Origin: Agromyces mangrovi
GTDB lineage: Bacteria; Actinomycetota; Actinomycetes; Actinomycetales; Microbacteriaceae
Length of the DNA stretch: 64,000 bases
Direction of reading: 5' to 3'
Assembly: GCF_030296695.1 (NCBI RefSeq)
Contig: NZ_AP027737.1
Span: forward strand, 2,666,001-2,730,000
Positions 15,511 through 23,573 of this stretch are shown here, one piece after another (positions within the stretch are counted from its first letter, which is position 1; the number at the start of each line of letters is the position of its first letter). Under the pieces are notes generated by a model, which did no database searches, had not been told where the DNA came from, and saw only the letters and a list, made by a program, of their open reading frames with translations. Made by a program: the position numbers and the translations under genes.

Positions 15511-16720
15511 GCATCCCCTCGATGGTGCGCGACAGCAGCGCCGGCACGTCGATCGCATCGCGATCGTAGAGCCACTGCCATTGCAGGCCGTCCCACAGCG
15601 CGATCGTCCAGAGCGCCGCGCGCGCCGAGTCGAGGTCCGCCCGGGTGGCGCCGGCGGCCCGCGCGTCGGCGAACTCCGCAGCGAAGCCGGCGCGCGCGGC
15701 GTCGAAACGTCGGCGGAAGTAGTCGTGGGCCGGATGCGACGCGGATGACGCCTCGCTCGAGAGCACGGCGTACACCTCGACCAGGCCGGGCTCGCCGGCG
15801 TTGCGCCGGGCGCCCTCGACCGCGCCGCGCAGCTGCTCGACGCCGCTCGCATCCGGGTTGGCGCCGTACAGTTCGGCGACGCGACGGTCGCGATGCACGA
15901 GCACCGCGGCGAGCAGTTCGTCCTTGCTGGAGAAGTGGTGCAGCAGCGTCGACTTCGCCATGCCGGCGGCGTCTGCGATCTCACGCAGGCTCGCGTCGTG
16001 GAACCCGTTCGCGGCGAAGTGTGCGGTCGCGGCCTCGACGAGCGCGGCCCGGCGGGCGCGACCCGTGGCGTAGCCGCTCTCGTCGCCGACGAGGCGTGCG
16101 AGCGCCTGGGCGCCGGTCTCGTCGACGCTGCCCGGCGGAACCGGCGTGCTCGAGCCCGTTGCGCCCGTGCGTCGCCAGCCCAGGTAGGCCTCGAGTTCTC
16201 CGCCCACGTCGATGCGGGGGTCGTAGAGCGAGATGAGCTGCAGTCCGTCGGAGACGGCGGCCAGGCTCGCCGCGGCGCCGTCGTCGACGTCGAGCCCCTC
16301 CCGCGACCGGGCGCGCAGGTCGGCGTACCGATCGCGCATGCGCGCGTGGGCGGGATGCCCGATCGCGGTCGCCTCACCGGCGAGCACCGTGAACAGCTCG
16401 ACGTAGCCGGGCGTGGCGGCGTTGTGGCGCGCGAGCGCCGGCAGCATCGCCTCGCCGTCGTCCATCCGGCCCGTCTCCTCGAGCCAGCGCTCGTTGTCGG
16501 ACTCGAGCCGAGCGACGACCGCATCGAGGATGTCGGCGGTGGTGCGGAAGTGCCGCTGCACGCCGGGGTGGGAGAGGTCGGCGGCGCCGGCGATGTCGCG
16601 CAGCGAGACCGAACGGAACCCGCGCTCGGCGAACAGGTCGCGCGCCGCGTCGAGGATGCGGTCCCGGGTGACGGCGCTCTTCGCGTAGCGCCGTCGGGTC
16701 GGGGTGACGTCGGCTGTCAC
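15497..16720 (-). CDS. Tandem (double) TetR-family regulator
   Basis: 407 residues made of two complete TetR units in one chain. Unit 1: HTH at about residues 18-60 (ILDAARDLFAERGFRSVSLR) and ligand domain to about 185. Unit 2: HTH at about 225-265 (ALVEAATAHFAANGFHDASL, then AGMAKSTLLHHFSSKDELLA) and ligand domain to the end. The ligand domains are recognisably duplicated: GEATAIGHPAHARMRDRY in the first and SEASSASHPAHDYFRRRF in the second. One polypeptide would act as a pseudo-dimer. It is divergent from the MFS transporter and GH3 gene and so probably controls them. GTG start at 16720 after a GGAGG. Confidence 0.9.
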   Translation of the reverse strand: MTADVTPTRRRYAKSAVTRDRILDAARDLFAERGFRSVSLRDIAGAADLSHPGVQRHFRTTADILDAVVARLESDNERWLEETGRMDDGEAMLPALARHNAATPGYVELFTVLAGEATAIGHPAHARMRDRYADLRARSREGLDVDDGAAASLAAVSDGLQLISLYDPRIDVGGELEAYLGWRRTGATGSSTPVPPGSVDETGAQALARLVGDESGYATGRARRAALVEAATAHFAANGFHDASLREIADAAGMAKSTLLHHFSSKDELLAAVLVHRDRRVAELYGANPDASGVEQLRGAVEGARRNAGEPGLVEVYAVLSSEASSASHPAHDYFRRRFDAARAGFAAEFADARAAGATRADLDSARAALWTIALWDGLQWQWLYDRDAIDVPALLSRTIEGMLTTA

Positions 16721-16772
16721 GATGCCTCCGTCCTCGCCTCGCGGTGTCGGATCGAGCCTATCGAGAAGAAAA

Positions 16773-16804
16773 GTTACCAGTCGGTCGGGTTTCTGGGTTA
16801 CGCT
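16773..16804 (+). promoter_or_regulatory. Promoter and candidate TetR operator in the divergent region
   Basis: TACGCT at 16799-16804 is a plausible -10 for the transporter gene at 16850. The preceding bases GTTACCAGTCGGTC (16773-16786) and CTGGGTTAC (16793-16801) form a broken dyad: ACCAG against CTGGGT. Position between the tandem TetR gene and its likely targets supports an operator; the exact symmetry is weak. Confidence 0.4.
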
Positions 16805-16849
16805 CATTCCGCCGGGTCGATGGCGACTCGGGAAAGGACACACCCCCTG

Positions 16850-18166
16850 ATGACAGAGCAGTCTGCTGCGGCACTGGGCCGCGAGCCCGAGTCCGTCCTC
16901 GCCGAGGCATCCGCCGACCCGTCCGGTCGGGCCCCCGGTCGCGAGCCGCGTTCCTACGCGCCCACCCTCGCGCTCGCCAACTTCGGCATCTACATCGCAC
17001 TGCTGACGCCCGTGCTCGTCTCGATGGCGTTCAAGCTGCAGCACATCACGGCCGACGCGACCGAGGCGACGAGCGCCCTCGGGCTGGTGCTCGGCGTCGG
17101 CGCCGTCTTCGCCCTGGTCGCCAACCCGCTCGTGGGCCGGCTCTCCGATCGCACCTCGTCCCGGTTCGGCATGCGCCGGCCGTGGATCGTGGGCGGTGCG
17201 GCCACCGGGTTCCTCGCGTTCGCGCTCATCGGCGTCGCCGAGTCGGTGTGGATCGTGCTGATCGGGTGGTGCATCGCGCAGGCCGGCATGAACGCGGTGC
17301 TCGCCGCCGCGAACGCCACCCTGCCCGACCAGGTTCCGGCAGAGCGTCGCGGCAAGGTGTCCGGCCTGGTGGGCATCACGACGCCGCTCGGCATCCTCGC
17401 CGGCAGCTTCCTCGTCAACTTCCTGAACGACGATCTCGCCCGGTTCCTCGTCCCCGCCGCGATCGGCCTGGTGCTCGCCGTGCTGTTCGCCGTCACGCTC
17501 CGCGACCGCCGCCTCGCCGCACCGCCGTCGCAGCGGTTCGGCATCCGCGAGTTCCTCGGCTCGTTCGTGTTCGACCCGCGTCGCCACCCCGACTTCGGCT
17601 GGACGTGGATCACGAAGTTCCTGGTCATGTTCGGGTACGCCGGCATCGCCACGTTCCTGCCGTTCTACCTGACGGAGCGGTTCGCGCTCGGGGAGCAGGA
17701 GGCGATCGGGGTCATCCTCATCGCGAACCTCGCCTCGATGGCCATGATGGCGATCTCGAGCCCGATCGGCGGCATCCTGTCCGACAGGTTCGGCAAGCGT
17801 CGGCCGTTCGTCACGGCGGCCGGGCTCATCATGGTGGCAGGGCTCGTGCTCCTCGCATTCGCGCCGAGCGTGCCCGTGCTGATCGTCGCGCAGGCGGTCA
17901 TCGGCCTCGGGGCGGGCGCGTTCTTCTCCGTCGACCTGGCCCTCGCGACGCAGGTGCTGCCCAACCCCGACGACACCGCCAAGGACCTAGGCGTGCTGAA
18001 CATCGCCAACGCTCTCCCGCAGTCGATCGCCCCGGCGATCGCGCCGGCGATCATCGCGTTCGGTGCGACCACCGCGCTCGGCGGCTACACCGTCTTCTAC
18101 CTGTTCGGAGCATTCGTCGCCCTCGCGGGCGCGGTGCTCGTCTACCGCATCAAGGGAGTCAAGTGA
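16850..18166 (+). CDS. MFS transporter, probably for a glycoside or oligosaccharide
   Basis: 438 residues, about 12 membrane helices. A Pro/Ser-rich N terminus of about 35 residues precedes helix 1. Motif-A-like loops follow helix 2 (GRLSDRTSSRFGMRRPW) and helix 8 (GGILSDRFGKRRPF). The first loop, with Arg/Trp, resembles the sucrose/glycoside-pentoside MFS members. The GH3 glycosidase starts one base after its stop, so uptake of a beta-glycoside followed by cytoplasmic hydrolysis is the natural reading. The ATG at 16850 is preferred; an in-frame ATG at 16820 is possible. Likely repressed by the tandem TetR protein encoded opposite. Confidence 0.85.
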   Translation: MTEQSAAALGREPESVLAEASADPSGRAPGREPRSYAPTLALANFGIYIALLTPVLVSMAFKLQHITADATEATSALGLVLGVGAVFALVANPLVGRLSDRTSSRFGMRRPWIVGGAATGFLAFALIGVAESVWIVLIGWCIAQAGMNAVLAAANATLPDQVPAERRGKVSGLVGITTPLGILAGSFLVNFLNDDLARFLVPAAIGLVLAVLFAVTLRDRRLAAPPSQRFGIREFLGSFVFDPRRHPDFGWTWITKFLVMFGYAGIATFLPFYLTERFALGEQEAIGVILIANLASMAMMAISSPIGGILSDRFGKRRPFVTAAGLIMVAGLVLLAFAPSVPVLIVAQAVIGLGAGAFFSVDLALATQVLPNPDDTAKDLGVLNIANALPQSIAPAIAPAIIAFGATTALGGYTVFYLFGAFVALAGAVLVYRIKGVK

Positions 18167-18167
18167 C

Positions 18168-19973
18168 ATGACCGACACCATCACCGGCCGAACCGCCGAT
18201 GGAGCGACGGCGTCGCATCTCGACGCTTCGCTGCCCGTCGAGGAGCGCGTCGGGCTGCTCCTGGCGCAGATGACGCTCGAGGAGAAGGCAGGACTGTTCT
18301 TCCAGAGCATGATCGCGATGGGGGAGGGTGGCGAGCTCGCCGGCCCGAACCCGGTGTTCGGGCTGCCGTCGACCGAGGAGCTCGTGCTCGACCGCGGGAT
18401 GACGCACTTCAACCTCCTCGGCGCGGCGCCCGACGGTCGCACCATGGCGGAGTGGCACAATCGCCTCCAGCAGCTCGCGGCCACGAGTCGACTCGGCATC
18501 CCGGTGACGATCTCGACCGACCCGCGGCACTCGTTCAGCGACAACCCGGGGGCCGCGATGATGGCCGGCCCGTTCTCGCAGTGGCCGGAGGCGATCGGCC
18601 TCGCGGCGATCGGCGACGAGGCGCTCGTCGAGCGGTTCGGCGACATCGCGCGCCAGGAGTACACCGCAGTCGGCATCCGCGTCGCGCTGCATCCGCAGGT
18701 CGACCTGGCGACCGAGCCGCGCTGGTCGCGGCAGGTGGCGACGTTCGGTGAGGACGCGGAGCTGTCGGCACGCCTCGGCGCCGCCTACATCCGCGGCTTC
18801 CAGGGTGCCGAGCTCGGAGCCCACTCCGTCGCGACCATGGTCAAGCACTTCCCGGGCGGTGGGCCGCAGCGGGACGGCGAGGACCCGCACTTCGCGTACG
18901 GGCGCGAGCAGGTGTACCCGGGCGGTCGGTTCGAGCATCACCTCGCGCCGTTCGAAGCCGCGTTCGATGCGGGCGTCAGCCAGGTGATGCCGTACTACGG
19001 CATGCCGATCGGCACCGAGTACGAGGAGGTCGGGTTCGGCTTCAACAAGTCGGTCGTCACGGGCCTCCTGCGCGAGCGCTACGGCTTCGACGGCGTCGTC
19101 TGCACCGACTGGGGCCTCATCACCGACGGTGAGATCATGGGCCAGCCGTTCCCGGCCCGTGCCTGGGGCGTCGAGCACCTCTCGCCGCGCGAGCGCATGC
19201 GGAAGGTGCTCGAGGCCGGCGTCGACCAGTTCGGCGGCGAGGCGTGCCCCGAGCTACTCATCGACCTCGTGCGCTCGGGCGAGGTGACCGAGGAGCGCAT
19301 CGACGTCTCGGCCCGCCGCCTGCTGCGCGAGAAGTTCCGGCTGGGGCTCTTCGACGCTCCCGACGTCGACGTCGAGGCCGCATCGACGGTGGTCGGCGCG
19401 CCGGAGTTCCGCGCCGCCGGCGAGGCGGCGCAGCGCGCGTCGGTGACGGTGCTGGAGAACGGTTCGGATGCCTCGGGCGCGACGCTCCCGCTCCGTCGCG
19501 GTCTCCGCCTCTACGTCGAGGGCATCGCGCCGGACGTCGCCGCGGAGTACGGCACGGTGGTCGAGTCGCCGGCCGACGCCGACGTGGCGATCCTGCGACT
19601 CCAGGCGCCGTGGGAGCAGCGCGAGACGATGTTCGAGAACTTCTTCCACGCCGGTTCGCTCGACTTCCCGGTCGAGATCGTCGAGCACGCGCGCGCGGTG
19701 GCGGCGGCGGTGCCCACGGTCGTCGACGTGTTCCTGGACCGCCCGGCGATCCTCACCCCGTTCGCCGGGGACGTGGCGGCGCTGGTGGCGAACTACGGCG
19801 CGAGCGGCCGTGCACTGCTCGACGTCCTCGTCGGCGACGCTCGCCCGCAGGGCTCGTTGCCGTTCGACCTGCCGCGTTCGATGGCGGCCGTGGAGGTGAG
19901 CCGCCCCGACGTGCCGTTCGACACCGCCGACCCGCTCTACCGGTTCGGCCACGGACTGCGGTACGCCGAGTGA
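18168..19973 (+). CDS. Glycoside hydrolase family 3 beta-glycosidase
   Basis: 601 residues, no signal peptide, so cytoplasmic. The GH3 N-terminal barrel starts near residue 20 (RVGLLLAQMTLEEKAG). It includes TISTDPRH, VKHFPGGG (the conserved KHF) and the nucleophile loop FDGVVCTDWG, with catalytic Asp at about residue 314. The C-terminal GH3_C domain is shorter than in typical 750-800-residue beta-glucosidases and no fibronectin-III tail is present. The unusual nucleophile context, many inserted Gly/Asp, and pairing with an MFS importer suggest a specialised plant or microbial glycoside. It is followed by a GC-rich hairpin. Confidence 0.9.
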   Translation: MTDTITGRTADGATASHLDASLPVEERVGLLLAQMTLEEKAGLFFQSMIAMGEGGELAGPNPVFGLPSTEELVLDRGMTHFNLLGAAPDGRTMAEWHNRLQQLAATSRLGIPVTISTDPRHSFSDNPGAAMMAGPFSQWPEAIGLAAIGDEALVERFGDIARQEYTAVGIRVALHPQVDLATEPRWSRQVATFGEDAELSARLGAAYIRGFQGAELGAHSVATMVKHFPGGGPQRDGEDPHFAYGREQVYPGGRFEHHLAPFEAAFDAGVSQVMPYYGMPIGTEYEEVGFGFNKSVVTGLLRERYGFDGVVCTDWGLITDGEIMGQPFPARAWGVEHLSPRERMRKVLEAGVDQFGGEACPELLIDLVRSGEVTEERIDVSARRLLREKFRLGLFDAPDVDVEAASTVVGAPEFRAAGEAAQRASVTVLENGSDASGATLPLRRGLRLYVEGIAPDVAAEYGTVVESPADADVAILRLQAPWEQRETMFENFFHAGSLDFPVEIVEHARAVAAAVPTVVDVFLDRPAILTPFAGDVAALVANYGASGRALLDVLVGDARPQGSLPFDLPRSMAAVEVSRPDVPFDTADPLYRFGHGLRYAE

Positions 19974-19979
19974 TCGGAT

Positions 19980-20009
19980 GCTCCGCCCGGTCGTGCGGCC
20001 GGGCGGAGC
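19980..20009 (+). terminator. GC-rich hairpin after the GH3 gene
   Basis: Perfect 11-bp stem, GCTCCGCCCGG against CCGGGCGGAGC, around an eight-base loop, starting seven bases after the stop codon. There is no T tract, which is common for actinobacterial terminators. Confidence 0.65.
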
Positions 20010-20084
20010 CGCCACTCCCGTAGAATCCTGCATTCTGTGCACATTCTCGGGTTCGCTCGCCCCGACCCGCGCTTGACTGGACGC

Positions 20085-20486
20085 ATGGCCTCGAAGACCT
20101 CCGTCCCCCGCACCATCGCCCGCGTGCTGCTCGGCGGCACGCTCGTGTTCGCCGGCGCGACGCACCTCACGGTCGCGCGTGAGGAGTTCCGCGCCCAGGT
20201 GCCGCCGTGGGCGCCGATGGACGCCGATGGCGTCGTGGTCGCCTCGGGCGTGGCCGAGATCGGGCTCGGTGCTGCGCTCGTCGCGCTGCCGAAGGAGCGG
20301 CGCCGCATCGGCTGGGTCGCAGCAGCGTTCTTCACCGCGATCTTCCCCGGCAACATCGCGCAGTACACCGAGCGGCGCGACGGGTTCGGCCTCGATACCG
20401 ACCGCAAGCGGTTCGTGCGGCTGTTCTTCCAGCCGCTGCTCGTCGCCTGGGCCCTCTGGTCGACGGGCGCGCTGAAGCGCGGCTGA
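20085..20486 (+). CDS. DoxX-like small membrane protein
   Basis: 133 residues and about four hydrophobic helices (LLGGTLVFAGATHL, then VVASGVAEIGLGAAL, then VAAAFFTAIFPGNIAQY, then a last helix). The layout is of the DoxX/MauE-like family (DUF4267/COG4270 type). These proteins sit in the cytoplasmic membrane and are often linked to redox functions. The ATG at 20085 is chosen because TTGACT lies six bases before it, as in other leaderless starts here; an upstream in-frame GTG at 20037 would add 16 unlikely residues. Confidence 0.75.
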   Translation: MASKTSVPRTIARVLLGGTLVFAGATHLTVAREEFRAQVPPWAPMDADGVVVASGVAEIGLGAALVALPKERRRIGWVAAAFFTAIFPGNIAQYTERRDGFGLDTDRKRFVRLFFQPLLVAWALWSTGALKRG

Positions 20487-20510
20487 CGCGAGCGGTCGTC
20501 CGCGACGCGG

Positions 20511-20798
20511 TCAGCGGGTGCGCTCGCCGGAGAGCAGCGGCTGGCGCGCCTCCTCGTACCCGAGGTGGTTCGGCTCGACGTCGCGCCCCGCGCGCAGCAG
20601 GTCGTCGGGGCACCAGCCGGTGATCGCGCCGACCGCGAGCAGGGTCGCGCAGATCGCCGCGGGAATCGCGCACCACGGGCTGTCCCAGACGCTGATCGCG
20701 ACGGCGCCGACGAACACGGCGCCGAGTGCGCGCACGACACGGTCGACCGGGCGGGCACCGCAGCTCGTCGAGCGCAGCGCGCGCACCAGGCGGCTCAC
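20511..20798 (-). CDS. DUF2892-type small membrane protein (YgaP-like)
   Basis: 95 residues with two transmembrane helices in the middle (ALGAVFVGAVAISVWDS and AAICATLLAVGAITGWCP) and the Cys-Pro ending of the second helix that marks the YgaP_like_TM/DUF2892 family. Such genes accompany rhodaneses, persulfide regulators and thioredoxins in sulfide or persulfide detoxification. It is translationally coupled to the thioredoxin gene (GTGA overlap), and a CsoR/CstR-like operator lies upstream of the pair. Confidence 0.75.
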   Translation of the reverse strand: MSRLVRALRSTSCGARPVDRVVRALGAVFVGAVAISVWDSPWCAIPAAICATLLAVGAITGWCPDDLLRAGRDVEPNHLGYEEARQPLLSGERTR

Positions 20799-21175
20799 GC
20801 CGACGCTTCGCGTGCGGCCCGCTGGGCCTCGACCTCGGCGCGCACCTGGTCCATGTCGAGGGCGCGCACGCCGGCGATGACCTGGTCGAGCTGCGGGGCG
20901 CCGAGCGCGCCCGGCTGGGCGAAGACGATGATGCCGTCGCGGAACGCCATGAGCGTCGGGATCGACGTGATGCGGAAGCCGGCCGCCAGTGCCTGCTCGG
21001 CCTCGGTGTCGATCTTGCCGAAGACGATGTCGGGGTGCTGTTCCGCGGCGCGCTCGAACACGGGCGCGAAGGCGCGGCACGGGCCGCACCAGGCGGCCCA
21101 GAAGTCGAGCAGCACGATCTCGTTGTCGCGGATGGTCGAGGTGAGGTCGGCCGCGGTGATGGTCGTGGTGGGCAT
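20795..21175 (-). CDS. trxA: Thioredoxin
   Basis: 126 residues, single thioredoxin fold with the standard active site WAAWCGPC (Cys30 and Cys33), the cis-proline loop ITSIPTL, and a C-terminal helix about 20 residues longer than in E. coli Trx1. It reduces protein disulfides, or here possibly protein persulfides. The -10 TAGGAT ends eight bases before the ATG (seven-base gap), implying a leaderless transcript, and a palindromic operator sits just upstream of it. It heads a two-gene unit with the DUF2892 protein. Confidence 0.93.
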   Translation of the reverse strand: MPTTTITAADLTSTIRDNEIVLLDFWAAWCGPCRAFAPVFERAAEQHPDIVFGKIDTEAEQALAAGFRITSIPTLMAFRDGIIVFAQPGALGAPQLDQVIAGVRALDMDQVRAEVEAQRAAREASA

Positions 21176-21182
21176 GGCGGCT

Positions 21183-21207
21183 ATCCTAGCAGATACCCCT
21201 GGGGTAT
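21183..21207 (-). promoter_or_regulatory. trxA promoter with CsoR/CstR-type operator
   Basis: ATACCCCTGGGGTAT at 21193-21207 is a perfect palindrome of the kind bound by CsoR/CstR/RcnR (DUF156) repressors. On the minus strand it lies directly before the -10 TAGGAT (plus-strand 21183-21188), i.e. in the -35/-10 spacer, so occupancy would block RNA polymerase. Its association with thioredoxin and DUF2892 genes favours a persulfide sensor (CstR-like) over copper. No DUF156 gene is present in the window, so the regulator would act from elsewhere. Confidence 0.6.
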
Positions 21208-21209
21208 GT

Positions 21210-22130
21210 TCACGCGAACAGCTCCCGGTCGAGCACGCCCGCCGCGAGCTCGCCGATCGCCGCGACCGACCGCGAGTGCACGAGGTCGTCGTCGATCGCG
21301 TACCACGTCGACGACAGGGCGCACCACGCCACGAGCCAGCGCAGCATGCGGCGCGGCGCGAGCCCCGAGGCATCCGTCACCACCTTCAGCGTCGCCTCGA
21401 GCCGCCCGCGCGCGAGCGGGATGAGGTGACCCGGATTGCAGAACAGGTTGCAGTAGTCGAACGCGCGGTCGCCGAGCAGCCCCTTGGGGTCGATCGCGAG
21501 CCACCCCGACGCACCGAAGTCGAGCACGTTGCCGTGGTGCAGGTCGCCGTGCAGCGCGACGACCTCGACCTGCTCGTCGAGCAGCTCGGCGGCGATGTCG
21601 GCGCCACGACGATGGAACGCCCCGAGCACGTCGGACTGCGGCGACAGGTCGCGGAACCACTTCGCGAGCGGCACCAGGTGCTCGCCGGCGACGGGGCGCA
21701 CGGCATCGGATGCCGCGTGCAGCCGCGCCGCGGTCTCGCACAGCACGCGCGTGGCCGCCTCGTCGCGCCCGGCCTCGACCATCGTCACCAGGTTGCGCCC
21801 GCCCGTCGCGCGCACCACGAGCAGCGCGTCGTCCTCCACCCGCAGCACGGGCGCCGCGCCCGCCCCGCCCCACGCCGCGAGCACCGTGCCGCCGCGCCGC
21901 TCCTCGTCGCTGCGGCTCACCTTGAGCATCGCCACGACGCCCTCCTCGGTGCGCACGGGCAGCAACCGGCTCGTGCGGGTCTCGAACGGCAGGCCGTCGG
22001 CCGCGAGTCGCCAGCGGTCGAGCCACGACTCCAGCACCACGTCGGCGGCGCGCATCGGCGGGCCGACGCGGCCGCGCAGGGTCGTGGCGCCGACCACGGC
22101 AGGTCGCTCTGGGGACGCGGAAACCGCCAT
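21210..22130 (-). CDS. APH(6)/hydroxyurea-type phosphotransferase family protein
   Basis: 306 residues of the StrB-like 'aminoglycoside/hydroxyurea antibiotic resistance kinase' family. N-lobe ATP-binding strand and Lys in GVVAMLKVS; catalytic loop ALHGDLHHGNVLDFGASGW (HxDxxxxN); metal-binding IDPKGLLGDRAFDYCNLF. All kinase residues are present. It could phosphorylate streptomycin-like aminoglycosides, but such chromosomal copies are often of unknown substrate. A GATACT box lies six bases before the ATG, so it is likely leaderless, and it is divergent from the acetyltransferase at 22167 with only 36 bp between starts. Confidence 0.85.
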   Translation of the reverse strand: MAVSASPERPAVVGATTLRGRVGPPMRAADVVLESWLDRWRLAADGLPFETRTSRLLPVRTEEGVVAMLKVSRSDEERRGGTVLAAWGGAGAAPVLRVEDDALLVVRATGGRNLVTMVEAGRDEAATRVLCETAARLHAASDAVRPVAGEHLVPLAKWFRDLSPQSDVLGAFHRRGADIAAELLDEQVEVVALHGDLHHGNVLDFGASGWLAIDPKGLLGDRAFDYCNLFCNPGHLIPLARGRLEATLKVVTDASGLAPRRMLRWLVAWCALSSTWYAIDDDLVHSRSVAAIGELAAGVLDRELFA

Positions 22131-22166
22131 GCGCCCAGTATCCCGCCGGTTCCGTAGGATCGGGCC

Positions 22167-22811
22167 GTGACCGCGCCAGGAACCCCGCAGACCGAACGAC
22201 CCGTGATCCGCCCGTACCGCCCGGCGGACGAGGACGCCGTCTCGGAGGTCTGCGTGCGCACCGCGCTCGCGGGCGACGACGCGCGCGGCGCGTACTCCGA
22301 CGACGACCTCATGCCCGACGTCTACGCACGCCCCTACCTCGCGTACGCACCCGACCTGGCGTTCGTCGCCGACCTCGAGGGCCGGGTCGTCGGGTACGTG
22401 CTCGGCGTCGCCGACACGGCTTCGTTCGTCGACTGGTGGCGGGGCGAGTGGCTGCCCGCCTTCGACGCGCGGCACCCCGAGGCGCGGACGCCCACCGCCG
22501 CCGAGCCCGCCTACACCGAGGCGCAGCTCATCGCCGACGGGCGTCGCCCCGAGCGCATGCGCATCGCCGAGCTCGACGCCTACCCGGCCCACCTGCACAT
22601 CGACCTGCTGCCCGAGGCGCAGGGCCACGGGCTGGGGCGCCGGCTCATCGCCACCCTGCGCGAGGCGCTCACCGCGCGTGGGGTGCCAGGCGTGCACCTG
22701 TCGATGGACGCGGCGAACGTCGGTGCGCGGGCGTTCTACGACCGCCTCGGCTTCGTCGAGCTGCCGTCGAGCACGCCGGACGCGCCGCTGCTCGGCATCG
22801 CGACCGGGTAG
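22167..22811 (+). CDS. GNAT-family N-acetyltransferase
   Basis: 214 residues. One GNAT domain with VIRPYRPADEDAVSEVC at the start, the acetyl-CoA loop EAQGHGLGRRLI, and LSMDAANVGARAFYDRLGF, the usual C-terminal GNAT signature. A roughly 50-residue insertion in the middle (WWRGEWLPAFDARHP and on) resembles the acetyltransferase-like proteins related to the C-terminal domain of O-GlcNAcase. Substrate unknown. GTG start is leaderless (TAGGAT six bases before). Confidence 0.85.
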   Translation: MTAPGTPQTERPVIRPYRPADEDAVSEVCVRTALAGDDARGAYSDDDLMPDVYARPYLAYAPDLAFVADLEGRVVGYVLGVADTASFVDWWRGEWLPAFDARHPEARTPTAAEPAYTEAQLIADGRRPERMRIAELDAYPAHLHIDLLPEAQGHGLGRRLIATLREALTARGVPGVHLSMDAANVGARAFYDRLGFVELPSSTPDAPLLGIATG

Positions 22812-22846
22812 GCAGCCTGGCCGGTTGGGGGCGAACCCGCGCCCGC

Positions 22847-23455
22847 TCAGTGGCGGCGCGGCCGCTTCTCGAACCAGTACAGCAGCTCGGGGTTCGCCGC
22901 CCGCAGGTCGTCGATCGCGACCGGCTCGTCGTGCCGGTGCTCGGGCACCTCGAGCGTCGGTGCGACGCGGTCCATCGCCGCTGCATCCCAGAAGTCGCCC
23001 CGCATGCGCACGAGCGCGCGGCCGTCGCGGTCGACGACGAACAGCTGCGGGGTCGTGTCGGGCGTCGCCCCCGCGTAGAGGTCGAGGCGCACGACGTGGT
23101 CGATGTCGCGCCGCTGCGCGTGTCGCAGCACCCCGAAGAACCCGCGCTCGGTGATGCCGGTCGAATCGACCCAGATCGCCACGCGGCGGAACATGATCCA
23201 CACCGCGGCGAGCAGCGCTGCCACGAGCACGGCGCCCACGACCACGGGCACCCAGTCGCCCTCGGGGAGGGCCGTCCAGAGCAGCACGCCGACGACCGGG
23301 ATGCCGATGCCGGCGATGGGCGTCGTGATGCCGCGGATCACTGCGGATCGCGGCCGGAGGGTCTGCACGCGCACCGGGCGGTGGACCGCCGGCAACTCCG
23401 TGTCGAGTGCGCTCGCGGCACCCGCTCGTACCGCCCGCGCGCCCCCGACATCCAT
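22847..23455 (-). CDS. Membrane protein with two helices and a PH-like C-terminal domain
   Basis: 202 residues. Two adjacent membrane helices (about residues 42-60 and 68-88) form a hairpin, followed by a cytoplasmic beta-rich domain with VAIWVDSTGITERGFFG and a Val/Asp/Arg pattern like bacterial PH (bPH) domains. Family not identified with certainty. It sits alone between convergent and divergent neighbours, and no function can be stated. Confidence 0.65.
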   Translation of the reverse strand: MDVGGARAVRAGAASALDTELPAVHRPVRVQTLRPRSAVIRGITTPIAGIGIPVVGVLLWTALPEGDWVPVVVGAVLVAALLAAVWIMFRRVAIWVDSTGITERGFFGVLRHAQRRDIDHVVRLDLYAGATPDTTPQLFVVDRDGRALVRMRGDFWDAAAMDRVAPTLEVPEHRHDEPVAIDDLRAANPELLYWFEKRPRRH

Positions 23456-23557
23456 GGGTTCGATCCTGCCCCGCGGGCGTGCCGTGCCGCTATCCGCATT
23501 AATGGGGACAGGAGCATGCGCGCACGGCGCGCCGGCGTCGTCGGGGCGTCGTCGGGG

Positions 23558-23572
23558 CCCCGGCCGCCGGGG
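23558..23572 (-). terminator. Short GC hairpin after the GH51 gene
   Basis: CCCCGG-ccg-CCGGGG, a six-base stem located just after the stop of the GH51 gene on the minus strand. Weak, no T tract; possibly part of the transcript end of the long sugar operon. Confidence 0.3.
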
Positions 23573-23573
23573 A

